A stretch of 64,000 bases of DNA from Rhizobium sp. 18055. Its GTDB lineage: Bacteria > Pseudomonadota > Alphaproteobacteria > Rhizobiales > Rhizobiaceae. Positions 1-12,051 of this stretch are shown here, in pieces. Where the stretch lies: positions 62,001 to 126,000 of the forward strand of contig NZ_CACSKD010000003.1 in assembly GCF_902706285.1 (NCBI RefSeq), read 5' to 3'. The position numbers and the translations under genes were made by a program. Numbering within the stretch: the stretch's first letter is position 1; each line of letters begins with the position of its first letter. The notes below the pieces were generated by a model. It saw nothing but the letters and a program-made list of their open reading frames with translations, did no database searches and had not been told where the DNA came from.

Positions 1-189
1 GCTGGTCGGTGCCGGTTGCGGCACGGTGCCGGTGGCAACCGAGCGATCGACTTTGGCGCTGCTGAACATATCGAGGCCGCCGGCAACGCAGCCGGAGAGG
101 GTAAGCACTGCCAAGCCGACAACGCAGAAGGCCGCGCATTGGCGCTTGAGGCCCTTTGTATGACGATCTGACTTTGCTATGACTTCCAC
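1..189 (-). CDS. Surface lipoprotein, N-terminal part only (3' end outside window)
   Basis: This frame runs off the left edge and has 63 codons in the window. It opens with a GTG codon (read from 189 downwards) with an AGGAC-like ribosome site just upstream. The protein has a basic start, a hydrophobic stretch and a lipobox-like LSGC with the Cys at about residue 34, so it is probably an exported lipoprotein. It faces away from pdxH. The family may be the rhizobial/rickettsial surface-antigen type, but too little is present to be sure. The start codon is inferred from the ribosome site and the reading frame. Confidence 0.55.
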   Translation of the reverse strand, partial: MEVIAKSDRHTKGLKRQCAAFCVVGLAVLTLSGCVAGGLDMFSSAKVDRSVATGTVPQPAPTS

Positions 190-255
190 CCTGCGTCCTG
201 TCCAGTAGTTCGAAGCTGGGCAATTATCGAATAAACCCGGGGAATTTGAGCTAAT

Positions 256-876
256 ATGTCGGAAAATGAGTTAACAACCAGTGACTTCACCGAGCAAAAC
301 GAGCCGTTCCAACTTTTTGCGGATTGGTTGAAGGAAGCCGAGGCCTCCGAGATCAATGACCCGAATGCGGTAGCGCTTGCGACGGTCGATGAAGACGGCC
401 TTCCCAATGTCCGCATGGTTCTCCTTAAAGGGTTCGATCAGGACGGATTTGTGTTCTACACGAATTTCGAGAGCCAGAAAGGCCGCGAAGTCCTCGGACA
501 GAAAAAAGCGGCCATGTGCTTTCACTGGAAAACGCTGCGCCGGCAGGTCAGATTGCGCGGTCCGGTTGAAGTGGTGAGCGACGAGGAAGCCGATGCCTAC
601 TTCCAGACGCGCGCCCGCGGCAGCCGCATCGGTGCCTGGGCATCCAAGCAGTCGCGACCGCTCGAAAGCCGCTTCGCGCTGGAGAAGGCCGTCGCCGAAT
701 ACACCGCCCGCTATGCGATCGGCGAGATCCCGCGCCCGGCGCATTGGTCCGGTTTCCGCATCCGGCCTCTCTCGATCGAGTTCTGGAAAGACCAGAAATT
801 CCGGCTGCACGACCGCATCGAGTTCCGCCGCAGTGAGCCGCAAGGCGGCTGGGACAAGGTGCGGATGTATCCCTGA
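256..876 (+). CDS. pdxH: Pyridoxamine/pyridoxine 5'-phosphate oxidase
   Basis: This 206-residue protein matches the FMN-dependent oxidase that makes pyridoxal 5'-phosphate from pyridoxine or pyridoxamine 5'-phosphate in the cytoplasm. The family landmarks are in order: the R-MVLLK substrate/FMN segment near residue 52, [10 protein letters not shown] near 73, WASKQS near 134, and the C-terminal RLHDR motif that binds the cofactor phosphate, followed by the usual end in R-YP. Length is normal. It stands alone, divergent from the lipoprotein gene at 1-189. The ATG has a weak purine-rich site upstream. Identification is secure. Confidence 0.96.
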   Translation: MSENELTTSDFTEQNEPFQLFADWLKEAEASEINDPNAVALATVDEDGLPNVRMVLLKGFDQDGFVFYTNFESQKGREVLGQKKAAMCFHWKTLRRQVRLRGPVEVVSDEEADAYFQTRARGSRIGAWASKQSRPLESRFALEKAVAEYTARYAIGEIPRPAHWSGFRIRPLSIEFWKDQKFRLHDRIEFRRSEPQGGWDKVRMYP

Positions 877-1117
877 GGTCGCGGTCGCACCGATGATCGA
901 GTAGCAGGCTGCAGACTGTTGGACGGCGTCTATCCGCGTCGTCCATCTTGTCGCAGCGCAGCAGCAGGCCCAATGTTGACGCCCTTTGCCGTCGACCCCG
1001 TAAGGTTGAAAATCGGCCGATTGCGTCGCCCTTCCGAAGTCTTGGCGTTTGCCGGCTTCGCGCGGCGTTCAAAAGAAAGTGATGTGATACTAATCGAGAG
1101 ACGGCCGCGCCGTTGCT

Positions 1118-2167
1118 TCATTCCCGGTTGCCCATCAGCTTCAGCGGGATTCCTGATGCAAGGCCCGAGACATACCGCGTCTTCTGATAGAGCCCGTTGA
1201 TCGACAGCCGGGGCAGGTAGGTGATGCTCTCCCGTGACCGCTCGCCGACGACACCGGGCTGCGTCGTCACCGCAAGGGCAAAGCCGAGATCGCGGGCAAT
1301 CGCCGCCTGCTGCTGCGTCACCGCCTCGCGCGTTCCATAGGGATAGGCAAATGTCCGGGGGCGCTGGCCGCTGATCGCTTCCACGTAATCCGAGGAGCGC
1401 AGCATCTCCTCGCGAACCTCGGCATCCGGAAGTCTGGCGACGGCGCGGTGGCTGACCGTATGGGCGCCGAGCGATGCCAGCGGACTGGCATCGAGCAGGT
1501 TGAGCTCGGCCGCACCCATCACCAGGTCATCGACGATCTCGACAGGATCGATCCCGTGTGCCCGCGCCGTTGCGTCCACCGCCAGCACCGCCGTCGTCTC
1601 GTCATGGGCGTGTATGTATCGGGCAAAACGCGCAAACGCCCAGTGCTTTTCTGCAGGCGCTGTAACATCGATGGCCTCCATGCCATCGCCGAAATCGAAG
1701 CGCAGCTTCTTTTCCTTGCGCAACAGCGCCGTCAGCGTCTCCCACCAGATCGTGTGCGTCCGCTCGACCAGGCCCTTGGCGACGAAGATGGTGAAGGGCG
1801 CCTCGTGCCGCTCGAACACAGGCGTGGCATAGGCCAGATTGTTGCGATAGCCGTCATCGAGCGTGAACGCTGCAAACGGCTGCTTTTGCGCCGGTCCCGA
1901 TATCAGCGCCGGAACATCGGCCAGCGCGACGAACTGGTAGCCGTCGCTCGTCAACCGCGTCAGCACAGCGTCGAGAAATCCCGGCGTGATCTCCAGATGC
2001 GCATTGGGCGAAAACGCCGGGGCCTCCGCAGGGCGAACGTGATGCAGCGTGAAGATCGCGCCGCGTCCGCGGGCGCTGCGCATCAGGCCGGTCGCCCGCA
2101 ACAGGTTGGCAACTTCCAACCCGCCGGTAATGGCGATTTGCTTTGCCAGCATTTTGGCGCTCGTCAT
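1118..2167 (-). CDS. Polysaccharide deacetylase family protein (NodB homology)
   Basis: This 349-residue protein carries the NodB/CE4 core: TLDDGYRNN (first metal motif, here T-L-DD rather than TFDD), the second motif GAHTVSHRAV with paired histidines, and FAYPYG further on. Such enzymes remove N- or O-acetyl groups from polysaccharides using a divalent metal; the substrate cannot be read from the sequence. There is no clear signal peptide, so a cytoplasmic step in exopolysaccharide or lipid-linked sugar synthesis is possible. The ATG has a GGAG site close upstream. It is transcribed away from the carboxypeptidase gene that follows. No neighbouring polysaccharide genes are seen. Confidence 0.85.
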   Translation of the reverse strand: MTSAKMLAKQIAITGGLEVANLLRATGLMRSARGRGAIFTLHHVRPAEAPAFSPNAHLEITPGFLDAVLTRLTSDGYQFVALADVPALISGPAQKQPFAAFTLDDGYRNNLAYATPVFERHEAPFTIFVAKGLVERTHTIWWETLTALLRKEKKLRFDFGDGMEAIDVTAPAEKHWAFARFARYIHAHDETTAVLAVDATARAHGIDPVEIVDDLVMGAAELNLLDASPLASLGAHTVSHRAVARLPDAEVREEMLRSSDYVEAISGQRPRTFAYPYGTREAVTQQQAAIARDLGFALAVTTQPGVVGERSRESITYLPRLSINGLYQKTRYVSGLASGIPLKLMGNRE

Positions 2168-2248
2168 CTCCGCTCCGTCTGCTGGTTTTCTGGAGGCCAG
2201 AAACTAGCAAGTTCGGGGTTAAGTCTTGTTGAACGCCGAAATATTCCA

Positions 2249-2277
2249 TTGGCGCTTTACGGTTTTTTCACCATAAA
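2249..2277 (+). promoter_or_regulatory. Candidate sigma70-type promoter for the carboxypeptidase gene
   Basis: TTGGCG and CATAAA are separated by 17 bases in an AT-rich part of the gap between the divergent deacetylase and carboxypeptidase genes. This is only a pattern match; the leader to the ATG would be about 115 bases. Confidence 0.25.
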
Positions 2278-2398
2278 AGATAAAATTAGACAAAAATCGT
2301 ATGCGTTGCCGCAAAGTCGCGCCACATTGTGTCCTTCTGTAGCGGAACGGGACAAATTCCGGGCGACGAGGGTCGGCCGTTCATCTGAGGGGAAGTGC

Positions 2399-3724
2399 AT
2401 GAGAAAGCTGTTGGCCGCGATAATCACCGCGACTTTGGTCGTTGCGGCGCCGTTGTCGGCTATGGCTGGCAGTGCCTCTCTCATCCTCGATGCCAGAACC
2501 GGCAAGGTTCTCTCGTCCGAAAATGCCGATGTCCTCAATCATCCAGCATCGCTGACCAAGATGATGACGATCTACATGGCGTTCGAAGCGCTGAACCGCG
2601 GCAAGATCACCTGGGACACCCCGATCGTCATGTCGAGATACGCAGCCGCGCGGCCGCCGACCAAGCTTGGCGCACGCGCCGGCACGTCGATCACCGTGCG
2701 CGAAGCGATCCTCGGCATGATCACCAAATCCGCCAACGACGCTGCCGCCGCCATGGGCGAGAAGCTCGGTGGTTCGGAGGGCAATTTCGCCAGCATGATG
2801 ACGCAGAAGGCCCGCCAGCTCGGCATGAGCCGCACCGTCTTCGTCAATGCCTCCGGCCTGCCCGACAACCGCCAGGTCACCACCGCGCGCGACATGTCGA
2901 CGCTCGCCATTGCGCTGATGAAGAACTATCCGCGCGAATATCGCCTGTTCTCGACGGCGAGCTTCAATTTCCGCGGCCGCAACATCCGTGGCCACAACAA
3001 TCTGATGTACCGCTACCAGGGCATGGACGGCATCAAGACCGGCTATACCAATGCGTCGGGCTTCAACCTTGTCAGCGCCGTCAAGGACGGCAATCGCCGC
3101 GTCGTCGGCGTCGTGCTCGGCGGCCGCACCGCCCGCAGCCGTGACGACAAGATGGCAGGCCTGCTCGACAAGGCCATGGGCCGTGCGTCGTCCTCGGGCG
3201 GAGCAAGACTGGTCGCCAGCGTCAATTCCCGCGAGCCTGTCGAAGTGGCCTCTGCCGCCGACGCCAGCGACCTGCCGATGCCGGTCACCGCACCACGTGC
3301 CGAAATCGCTATTGCCCCCGTAACACCAACACGCAGCAACGATCTCGCACCGAAGGCACTCGGCTATCTCAGCGATACCGTGCCGATGGAGCGTCCCTCT
3401 GCCATGGATGAAATCAATCCGGTCGCCAAGATGGCGCCATCGACACGGCAGCTCGGCGCTGTCGCCTCGACCGGCGACTGGCAGATCCAGATTTCGGCGG
3501 CTCCAAGCGCCGATGCTGCCCGCGCACTGCTCGCCCTGGCCAAGTCCGAAGGTGGCGCTGCGCTGAAGTCTGCGACCCCATACACGGAAGCGGTCGGCAA
3601 GGGCGCCAACCAGGTGTTCCGCGCCCGTTTCGTCGGCTTCCAGAGCCGCGATGCCGCAACATCGGCCTGCGACGCCCTGAAGAAGCGCTCCTACGACTGC
3701 ATGCTGCTCCCCGACCAGGGCTGA
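2399..3724 (+). CDS. D-alanyl-D-alanine carboxypeptidase (PBP5/6 type) with C-terminal SPOR domain
   Basis: This 441-residue exported enzyme trims the terminal D-Ala from peptidoglycan stem peptides. It has a signal peptide (residues 1-24, ending AMA), then the serine-peptidase S11 triad: SLTK at 51-54 (nucleophile S51, K54), SAN at 111-113 and KTG at 213-215. After a Pro/Ala-rich linker, the last ~80 residues look like a SPOR domain, which binds denuded glycan at the septum. The frame is open far upstream, but the ATG at 2399 directly follows a GGGGAAG ribosome site and starts the signal peptide. DacA-like in mechanism, DacF-like in naming; the symbol is left blank. Confidence 0.93.
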   Translation: MRKLLAAIITATLVVAAPLSAMAGSASLILDARTGKVLSSENADVLNHPASLTKMMTIYMAFEALNRGKITWDTPIVMSRYAAARPPTKLGARAGTSITVREAILGMITKSANDAAAAMGEKLGGSEGNFASMMTQKARQLGMSRTVFVNASGLPDNRQVTTARDMSTLAIALMKNYPREYRLFSTASFNFRGRNIRGHNNLMYRYQGMDGIKTGYTNASGFNLVSAVKDGNRRVVGVVLGGRTARSRDDKMAGLLDKAMGRASSSGGARLVASVNSREPVEVASAADASDLPMPVTAPRAEIAIAPVTPTRSNDLAPKALGYLSDTVPMERPSAMDEINPVAKMAPSTRQLGAVASTGDWQIQISAAPSADAARALLALAKSEGGAALKSATPYTEAVGKGANQVFRARFVGFQSRDAATSACDALKKRSYDCMLLPDQG

Positions 3725-3797
3725 TCCACCCGATCACAAGCGATCTGGACATAACAGGTGAATCAGGCTTCTTCTTTGTAAACAAAAGGAGAACGTG

Positions 3798-4112
3798 ATG
3801 CTGGACGAACTCGCCCGAAGATTCGAGCAGGCCTCGACGCGCTATGCCGACGAACACGGCATCGAGCGGGATGCCGACTGGTTTTTGCTGAAATTGCAGG
3901 AAGAAATGGGCGAACTCACCCAGGCCTGGAACCGCATCAGCGGCAGGGGACGCCGCAAGGGCCGCTCCGACCAGGAGATGGCCCGCGACCTCGCCGACGA
4001 AACCGCCGACGTCCTCGGCCACATCCTGCTTTTCGCGCATCGCAATCAGCTGGATCTGGCGGCGGCGATCGAGCGGAAATGGTTGTTTTCACCGGATGAT
4101 GTATCCGCATAA
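3798..4112 (+). CDS. MazG-like nucleotide pyrophosphohydrolase
   Basis: This is a 104-residue all-alpha protein with the MazG-fold metal motif: LQEEMGELTQA (ExxE, about residues 34-42) and a second acidic pair in DETADVLGH near 70. Proteins of this fold hydrolyse NTPs or dNTPs to monophosphate and pyrophosphate, often as house-cleaning enzymes; the real substrate is unknown. An in-frame GTG lies one codon earlier, but the AAAGGAG site is better spaced (6 bases) from the ATG at 3798. It lies 73 bases after the carboxypeptidase gene, in the same direction. Confidence 0.8.
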   Translation: MLDELARRFEQASTRYADEHGIERDADWFLLKLQEEMGELTQAWNRISGRGRRKGRSDQEMARDLADETADVLGHILLFAHRNQLDLAAAIERKWLFSPDDVSA

Positions 4113-4126
4113 GCCCAACAGGATCA

Positions 4127-4144
4127 CCCGGCCGTTTGGCCGGG
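4127..4144. terminator. Hairpin between convergent MazG-like gene and tldD
   Basis: CCCGGCC-GTTT-GGCCGGG gives a 7-bp GC stem between two convergent genes. No good T-run follows on either side, so it is a weak candidate for a bidirectional stop signal. Confidence 0.4.
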
Positions 4145-4168
4145 CAACCTCCTTCAAATCAAATCAAA

Positions 4169-5584
4169 TCAGGTCTGCGTCCCGCCGACCGTCACCTGAT
4201 CCATCCTCAGATGTGGCTGGCCGACGCCGACCGGCACCCACTGGCCGGCCTTGCCGCAATTACCGATGCCGGTATCGAGCTTCATGTCGTTGCCGACCAT
4301 CGAGATGCGCTTCATAGCATCCGGGCCGTTGCCGATCAGCATGGCGCCCTTGACGGCGGGGCCGATCTTGCCGTTTTCGATCAGGTAGGCCTCGGTGCAG
4401 CCGAACACGAACTTGCCGGAGGTGATGTCCACCTGGCCGCCGCCGAAGGAGACGGCATAGATGCCCTTCTTCACGGAAGCGATGATCTCCTCCGGCGTCT
4501 TGTCGCCGCCGAGCATGTAGGTGTTGGTCATCCGCGGCATCGGCACGTGGGCATAGCCCTGACGGCGGCCGTTGCCGGTCGCTTTCATGCCCATCAGCCG
4601 GGCGTTCTGGCGGTCCTGCATGTAGCCGACCAGCTTGCCGTCCTCGATCAGCACATTATAGGCCGAAGGCGTGCCTTCGTCGTCGATGGTGATCGAGCCG
4701 CGACGGTTGTCGATGGTGCCGTCGTCAACGACGGTGACGCCGGGGGCGGCGACCATCTGGCCGAGCAGACCGGCGAATGCCGAGGTCTTCTTGCGATTGA
4801 AATCGCCTTCCAGCCCGTGGCCGACGGCCTCGTGCAGCATCACGCCCGGCCAGCCGGAGGAGAGCACCACGTCCATCGTGCCGGCCGGTGCCTCGATCGC
4901 CTCGAGATTGACCAGCGCCTGGCGCAACGCCTCGTCGGCACCATACTGCCAGCTGCCCTCGGCAATGAAATCGCCGAAGCCGACGCGGCCGCCGCTGCCG
5001 AAGGAGCCGCTTTCCTGCCGATCGCCTTCGCCAACCATGACCGAGATGTTGATGCGCGTCATCGGCCGGATATCGCGGACCCGGTGGCCATCGGCGCGCA
5101 GAATATCGACAACCTGCCAGCTGGCAGCGACCGACGCCGTCACCTGCCGCACCTTGTCGTCCTTGCCGCGCAGATAGGCGTCGATGTCCTGCAGCACCTT
5201 GACCTTCTCTTCGAAGCTCGGCGAGCCGATCGGGTTCTCGTCGCTGTAAAGTCGCTTGTTGGTGCCCTGCGGGGCTGCCGCATAGCTGCCGGAATAGCCG
5301 CGGGTGACTGCACCCACCGCATCGGCCGCCCGCTTCAGCGCCGAAACCGACAGGTCGCCGGCATGGGCATAGCCGACCGCTTCGCCGGCCACGGCGCGCA
5401 GGCCAAAACCCTGCTCTGTGTTGAAGCTGCCACCCTTCAGGCGGCCGTTGTCGAACATCAGCGATTCCGCCTGGGCGTGCTCGATGTAGAGCTCGCCATC
5501 ATCGGCGCCGGACAGCGCTTCGGCCACCAGCGAACGCATCTTCGCTTCGTCGGCGTCGAAAAGCGTGAGGAGATCGGTGTTCAT
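4169..5584 (-). CDS. tldD: Metalloprotease TldD
   Basis: This 471-residue protein matches TldD, the active subunit of the TldD/TldE (PmbA) heterodimer that degrades unfolded peptides and matures some microcins and antitoxins. The zinc site HEAVGHGLEGD is intact (H251, E252, H256), and the TldD-type start with Glu/Gly-rich strands and the C-terminal GKAGQWVPVGVGQPHLRM block are present. Length is normal. The ATG is the first in the frame. The partner PmbA is not in the window, which is usual. It is transcribed toward the MazG-like gene. Confidence 0.96.
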   Translation of the reverse strand: MNTDLLTLFDADEAKMRSLVAEALSGADDGELYIEHAQAESLMFDNGRLKGGSFNTEQGFGLRAVAGEAVGYAHAGDLSVSALKRAADAVGAVTRGYSGSYAAAPQGTNKRLYSDENPIGSPSFEEKVKVLQDIDAYLRGKDDKVRQVTASVAASWQVVDILRADGHRVRDIRPMTRINISVMVGEGDRQESGSFGSGGRVGFGDFIAEGSWQYGADEALRQALVNLEAIEAPAGTMDVVLSSGWPGVMLHEAVGHGLEGDFNRKKTSAFAGLLGQMVAAPGVTVVDDGTIDNRRGSITIDDEGTPSAYNVLIEDGKLVGYMQDRQNARLMGMKATGNGRRQGYAHVPMPRMTNTYMLGGDKTPEEIIASVKKGIYAVSFGGGQVDITSGKFVFGCTEAYLIENGKIGPAVKGAMLIGNGPDAMKRISMVGNDMKLDTGIGNCGKAGQWVPVGVGQPHLRMDQVTVGGTQT

Positions 5585-5705
5585 GTCTTTATGCTCCGCT
5601 GCAGCAGGAAATGCTTTCAGCCGATGTAGGTCCGGTGGACGGTTCGAGCAAGGGCCGAATGCGATCGGGTCAGGTCAGGGATCGGGCCAAGGTGAGGCCC
5701 AAGGC

Positions 5706-6305
5706 TCAGGGAAGGGCGTCGTAGCCTTCGGCAAAACCCTTGAGATCGACCGGGATGCCGATGCCTTCTTCCGGCGTCTGGAAGACGATGAACGTGGCGC
5801 TGGCGCCGCTGCGGAACGTCTTCAGCAGCTCGTCCTCGAGCACGACTTCGGCATAGCAGCCATCGGCGAAGCAGCGGACGAAATAGGCGCGACCGATATC
5901 CTTGCCATCGACATTGAGGCCGAGACCGTTCGGCAAAAGCACGCCGAGAGGAGCAAGCACGCGCAAAATCTTCGACTTCCGGTCAGCCGTCTTCAGAACG
6001 ACGACCGAGAGGCCGACTTCCGGCCGGTCTTCGGCAATCACGTTCTGCATCAGCGCGCACTGCTCGGCGGCAGCGCCGGCCGGCTTGTCGCAGACGACCG
6101 ACCAGGCGCCATGATTGGAGCGGACGGTGCCGGGTGCCTGCGGCTGTGTCTGGCCGGGGATTGCCTGCGCCGCAGGGGCGCCGGGGGCTGGTTGTGCTGG
6201 CGCGGCGGGAGCCGGAGCTGGCTGCTGCGCGAAAGCCGGAGCGATCGCTGCGGCCGCAACGCATGCTGACAGCACAAATGGCCGCGCTAGGGAACGGAAA
6301 CCCAT
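5706..6305 (-). CDS. Invasion-associated locus B (IalB) family periplasmic protein
   Basis: This 199-residue exported protein has a signal peptide (cleavage near AFA-QQ, about residue 23), a Pro/Ala/Gln-rich linker of some 35 residues, then an IalB-type domain beginning at NHGAWSVVCD with paired cysteines (VVCD...EQCAL; RCFADGCYAEV) and ending in a GF-EGY segment. IalB was named in Bartonella, where it affects erythrocyte entry; in free-living rhizobia the role is unknown. The frame is open 43 codons further up, but the ATG at 6305 has an AGAGG site 6 bases before it and begins the signal peptide. About 120 bases separate it from tldD. Confidence 0.85.
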   Translation of the reverse strand: MGFRSLARPFVLSACVAAAAIAPAFAQQPAPAPAAPAQPAPGAPAAQAIPGQTQPQAPGTVRSNHGAWSVVCDKPAGAAAEQCALMQNVIAEDRPEVGLSVVVLKTADRKSKILRVLAPLGVLLPNGLGLNVDGKDIGRAYFVRCFADGCYAEVVLEDELLKTFRSGASATFIVFQTPEEGIGIPVDLKGFAEGYDALP

Positions 6306-6644
6306 GAAAACCTCTGCAGTTCGAATCAGTGCCGCTAAGTTGGGGCGGGGCATCCAAAATGAAAAGCCCCACCCGCTGAAAAGCCGGGGACTACGGCGGA
6401 AATGGGACGTTTCTTGATTATTCTTGGAACGCATGGCTGGCCCACGTCGACATTTTCCGTATCATGGCAGAAAACATGGTAGGTTTCGGTGCGCTTGGAG
6501 GACAGTGCAGCGAGGCGAAAATGCCGCACAGCCAAACGCTTTGCGTTGTTGCGGCAAGTCTTAAACTGTGGTTTGAAGCGCATGAGGATGGCAAGGATTC
6601 TGCGTGGTATTTTATGCAGGTCAGCGCTCGAGGGAGATGAAAAC
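6306..6644. other. Intergenic region upstream of the cox cluster
   Basis: These 339 bases lie between the divergent IalB-like gene and coxB. They hold the ribosome sites of both genes (AGAGG for the former, AGGGAG for coxB). I see no convincing FixK/Fnr palindrome, terminator or small gene. The promoters must be here but cannot be placed with confidence. Confidence 0.5.
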
Positions 6645-9256
<2,612 letters not shown>

Positions 9257-9324
9257 GGATGCGAGATATCGCGACCGCCGCCGAATGAGCGTGGCGGTCG
9301 CTTTCCAGTTTGCAGGACAGAATA

Positions 9325-10281
9325 ATGACAGCAATGAGCAATCACAAAGCTCTCACCACCGACGGCGAGTTTCGCCTGTCGGAAGCCAGCGCCCGCGATT
9401 ATTTCGAGCTTCTGAAGCCGCGCGTCATGTCGCTGGTGGTGTTCACCGCATTTGCCGGCCTGGTGGTGGCCCCCGGCCATATCAACCCGGTCATCGGCAT
9501 CATCGCCATCCTCTGCATCGCTGTCGGCGCCGGCGCCTCGGGTGCGCTCAACATGTGGTATGACGCCGATATCGACGCGATCATGACCCGCACCGCCAAG
9601 CGCCCGATCCCCGACGGCCGCATCGCCCCCAATGAAGCGCTGGCCTTCGGTCTGGTGCTATCCTGCTTTTCCGTGTCGATCCTCGGGCTCGCCGTCAACT
9701 GGCTCGCAGCCTCGATCCTCGCCTTCACCATCTTCTTCTACGCCGTCGTCTATACCATGTGGCTGAAGCGCTCGACGCCGCAGAACATCGTCATCGGCGG
9801 CGCTGCCGGTGCCTTCCCGCCGATGATCGGCTGGGCCTGCGTCACCGACAGCATCACCATCGAGAGCACCGTCCTGTTCCTGATCATCTTCCTCTGGACG
9901 CCAGCTCATTTCTGGGCGCTGGCACTGTTCAAGATGCGCGATTACCAGTCGGTCGGCGTGCCGATGCTGCCGAATGTCTCCGGCGAGCGCACCACCAAGA
10001 ACCAGATCGTCGTCTATGCCGTGCTGACGGCTTTCAGCGCCGTTGCCCCGACCTATCTCGGCTTTGCCAGCACCGGATACGGCATCGTCGCCGCCCTGCT
10101 CAGCGCCATCTTCGTCTATTGGTCGGTCATTTGCTGGCGCATGCCGGATGGCGACGAAAAGATGGTTCCGGCCAAGAAGCTGTTCGCCTATTCGATCTTC
10201 TATCTCTTCGCCATCTTCTCGGCGCTGATGTTCGACCGCCTGGCCGCCTTCATGGTTGCCCACTGGGGAGCCTGGTTTTGA
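9325..10281 (+). CDS. ctaB: Protoheme IX farnesyltransferase (heme O synthase)
   Basis: This 318-residue UbiA-type membrane prenyltransferase adds a farnesyl group to heme B, giving heme O, the precursor of the oxidase's heme A. The first Asp-rich motif [15 protein letters not shown] followed by KRPIPDGRI is clear, and about nine membrane helices can be drawn. An upstream ATG/other start exists in frame, but the ATG at 9325 is well spaced from an AGGACAG site. The last bases overlap the next small gene (TTGA). It lies within the cox operon. Confidence 0.96.
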   Translation: MTAMSNHKALTTDGEFRLSEASARDYFELLKPRVMSLVVFTAFAGLVVAPGHINPVIGIIAILCIAVGAGASGALNMWYDADIDAIMTRTAKRPIPDGRIAPNEALAFGLVLSCFSVSILGLAVNWLAASILAFTIFFYAVVYTMWLKRSTPQNIVIGGAAGAFPPMIGWACVTDSITIESTVLFLIIFLWTPAHFWALALFKMRDYQSVGVPMLPNVSGERTTKNQIVVYAVLTAFSAVAPTYLGFASTGYGIVAALLSAIFVYWSVICWRMPDGDEKMVPAKKLFAYSIFYLFAIFSALMFDRLAAFMVAHWGAWF

Positions 10282-10418
10282 TCGATACCGTCAAGCTCAC
10301 CGACGCCCAGCGCAAGTCCCGCCGCAACCGCAACGTTGCGCTCGGGCTGGTTCTGGCTGGCCTGGTGGTGATCTTCTACGCCATCACCATCGTCAAGTTC
10401 ACCTCGGGACACGCGTGA
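10278..10418 (+). CDS. Small single-helix membrane protein of the cox cluster (CoxF-like)
   Basis: This 46-residue peptide begins with a TTG codon that overlaps the ctaB stop (TTGA) and ends one base before the ctaG ATG. It has a basic N-terminus (RKSRRNRN) followed by one hydrophobic helix ([19 protein letters not shown]) and a short periplasmic end. The tight packing between ctaB and ctaG argues for a real, translationally coupled gene. Similar small ORFs at this place in rhizobial cox clusters have been called CoxF; whether this acts in oxidase assembly is inference from context. Confidence 0.75.
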   Translation: MIDTVKLTDAQRKSRRNRNVALGLVLAGLVVIFYAITIVKFTSGHA

Positions 10419-10419
10419 T

Positions 10420-11025
10420 ATGAGCGATATCAGGGACACACGGAGAAAGCCGCGCAACAATGGCGCCGTCGTCTTCATGTGCCTTGCCTTCGTCTTCGGC
10501 ATGGGGGCGGCAAGCTATGCTGCCGTGCCGCTCTACCGCATCTTCTGTCAGGTCACCGGCTACAACGGCACGACGCAGCGCGTCGAGCAGGCGTCCACGG
10601 TCATCCTCGACCGCAAGATGCGCGTCACCTTCGATGCCAACGTCGCGCCCGGACTGGACTGGGAGTTCAAGCCGGTCGAGCGCGAGGTCAATCCGCGCAT
10701 CGGCGAGACGATCCAGGTGAATTTCACCGCGGTCAACAAGTCCGACCAGCCGCAGCGCGGCCAGGCCGTGTTCAACGTGACACCGGGAGAGGCCGGCGTC
10801 TATTTCAACAAGGTCCAGTGCTTCTGCTTCAACGAAACCGTGCTGCAGCCGGGTCAGAAGCTGGAAATGCCTGTCGTCTTCTATATCGACGCGGATATCG
10901 TCAAGGCCGTGGAATCCAAGGATATCCACACGGTCACATTGTCCTACACCTTCTATCCCAAGGAGGGGCCGAAGCCGGTGGCGTCGCGCGAGGATGGAAC
11001 GGGAAAGCTTGAAAAGAAACTTTGA
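10420..11025 (+). CDS. ctaG: Cytochrome c oxidase assembly protein CtaG (Cox11 family)
   Basis: This 201-residue protein has one N-terminal membrane anchor (about 18-38) and a periplasmic immunoglobulin-like domain. The copper-binding CFCF motif is present in VQCFCFNET, together with the conserved C-x-x-TGYNGTT segment after the helix. Cox11/CtaG delivers copper to the CuB site of subunit I. It is packed between the small CoxF-like gene and ctaE in the cox operon. Family length and layout are normal. Confidence 0.96.
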   Translation: MSDIRDTRRKPRNNGAVVFMCLAFVFGMGAASYAAVPLYRIFCQVTGYNGTTQRVEQASTVILDRKMRVTFDANVAPGLDWEFKPVEREVNPRIGETIQVNFTAVNKSDQPQRGQAVFNVTPGEAGVYFNKVQCFCFNETVLQPGQKLEMPVVFYIDADIVKAVESKDIHTVTLSYTFYPKEGPKPVASREDGTGKLEKKL

Positions 11026-11084
11026 TACTGGGTTCGTTTGCGGCTAAGCCGGAACGAAGAGGAAGAGATCTGGGGGACGTCTAC

Positions 11085-11963
11085 ATGGCCGATGCGCATC
11101 AGAAACATCACGATTATCACATCATCGACCCGAGCCCGTGGCCGCTGCTGGCCTCGATCGGCGCCTTCCTCATGGCCTTCGGCGGCGTCGGCTTCATGCG
11201 CTATATCAATGGCGGCTCGCTGCACATCTTCGGCATCGAATGGGCTCATCCCTGGCTGTTTTTCATCGGTCTTGCGGTCGTTCTCTATGTGATGTTCGGC
11301 TGGTGGGCCGATACCGTCAAGGAAGCCAATGAGGGCGCCCACACACGCGTCGTGTCGCTGCACCTGCGCTACGGCATGATCATGTTCATCGCTTCCGAAG
11401 TGATGTTCTTCGTCGCCTGGTTCTGGGCCTATTTCGACGCCAGCCTCTATCCGCACGAAGCTATCCAGGCCTCGCGCGTCGCCTTCACCGGTGGCCAGTG
11501 GCCGCCGAAGGGCATCGAGGTGCTCGATCCCTGGCACCTGCCGATCTACAACACCGTCATCCTGCTTCTGTCAGGCACCACGGTCACCTGGGCCCACCAC
11601 GCGCTGCTGCACAACGACCGCAAGGGCCTGATCCAGGGTCTGACGCTGACGGTTATCCTCGGCGTGCTGTTCTCCAGCGTCCAGGCCTACGAATACGCCC
11701 ACGCGCCGTTCGCCTTCAAGAACTCGATCTACGGTGCCACCTTCTTCATGGCCACCGGCTTCCACGGCTTCCACGTGTTGATCGGCACCATTTTCCTGCT
11801 GGTCTGCCTGATCCGTGCGATGCGCGGCGACTTCACCCCCAAGCAGCACTTCGGCTTCGAAGCCGCCGCCTGGTACTGGCACTTCGTCGACGTCGTCTGG
11901 CTCTTCCTGTTCTTCAGCATCTACGTCTGGGGCGGCTGGGGCGCACCGCTCGCGGCGGGGTGA
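11085..11963 (+). CDS. ctaE: Cytochrome c oxidase subunit III
   Basis: This 292-residue subunit has seven membrane helices and family blocks such as [14 protein letters not shown] near the start, [18 protein letters not shown] in the middle, and [14 protein letters not shown] at the end. It completes the aa3 oxidase core with CoxB and CtaD. The ATG at 11085 follows a GGGGGA site; an open frame upstream is not needed. A strong GC hairpin directly follows the gene, so the first half of the cox cluster probably ends here. Confidence 0.97.
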   Translation: MADAHQKHHDYHIIDPSPWPLLASIGAFLMAFGGVGFMRYINGGSLHIFGIEWAHPWLFFIGLAVVLYVMFGWWADTVKEANEGAHTRVVSLHLRYGMIMFIASEVMFFVAWFWAYFDASLYPHEAIQASRVAFTGGQWPPKGIEVLDPWHLPIYNTVILLLSGTTVTWAHHALLHNDRKGLIQGLTLTVILGVLFSSVQAYEYAHAPFAFKNSIYGATFFMATGFHGFHVLIGTIFLLVCLIRAMRGDFTPKQHFGFEAAAWYWHFVDVVWLFLFFSIYVWGGWGAPLAAG

Positions 11964-11985
11964 TCGGGGTCTACGAATGAGAAAA

Positions 11986-12003
11986 GGGGCGCTTCGGCGC
12001 CCC
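11986..12003. terminator. Hairpin after ctaE
   Basis: GGGGCGC-TTCG-GCGCCCC forms a perfect 7-bp stem with a stable TTCG tetraloop 22 bases after the ctaE stop. A weak T-rich run (TGATTGTTTG) follows. It lies between convergent genes and could serve both. Confidence 0.65.
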
Positions 12004-12051
12004 TGATTGTTTGTGGAAAGGACCGCGAGCTTTGCTCCAAACCACCCCCCG

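Noticed and set aside
1448..2398. Long open frame leading into the carboxypeptidase gene from inside the deacetylase gene
   Set aside because: It is antisense to a clear NodB-type gene, and the signal peptide with ribosome site fixes the start at 2399.
4136..5629. 497-codon open frame on the plus strand across tldD
   Set aside because: It mirrors tldD codon structure in GC-rich DNA; the minus strand encodes an intact TldD.
6306..6644. FixK/Fnr box or EcfG promoter before coxB
   Set aside because: A GGAAC occurs near 6425 but no CGTT lies at the right spacing, and no TTGAT-N4-ATCAA palindrome is present.
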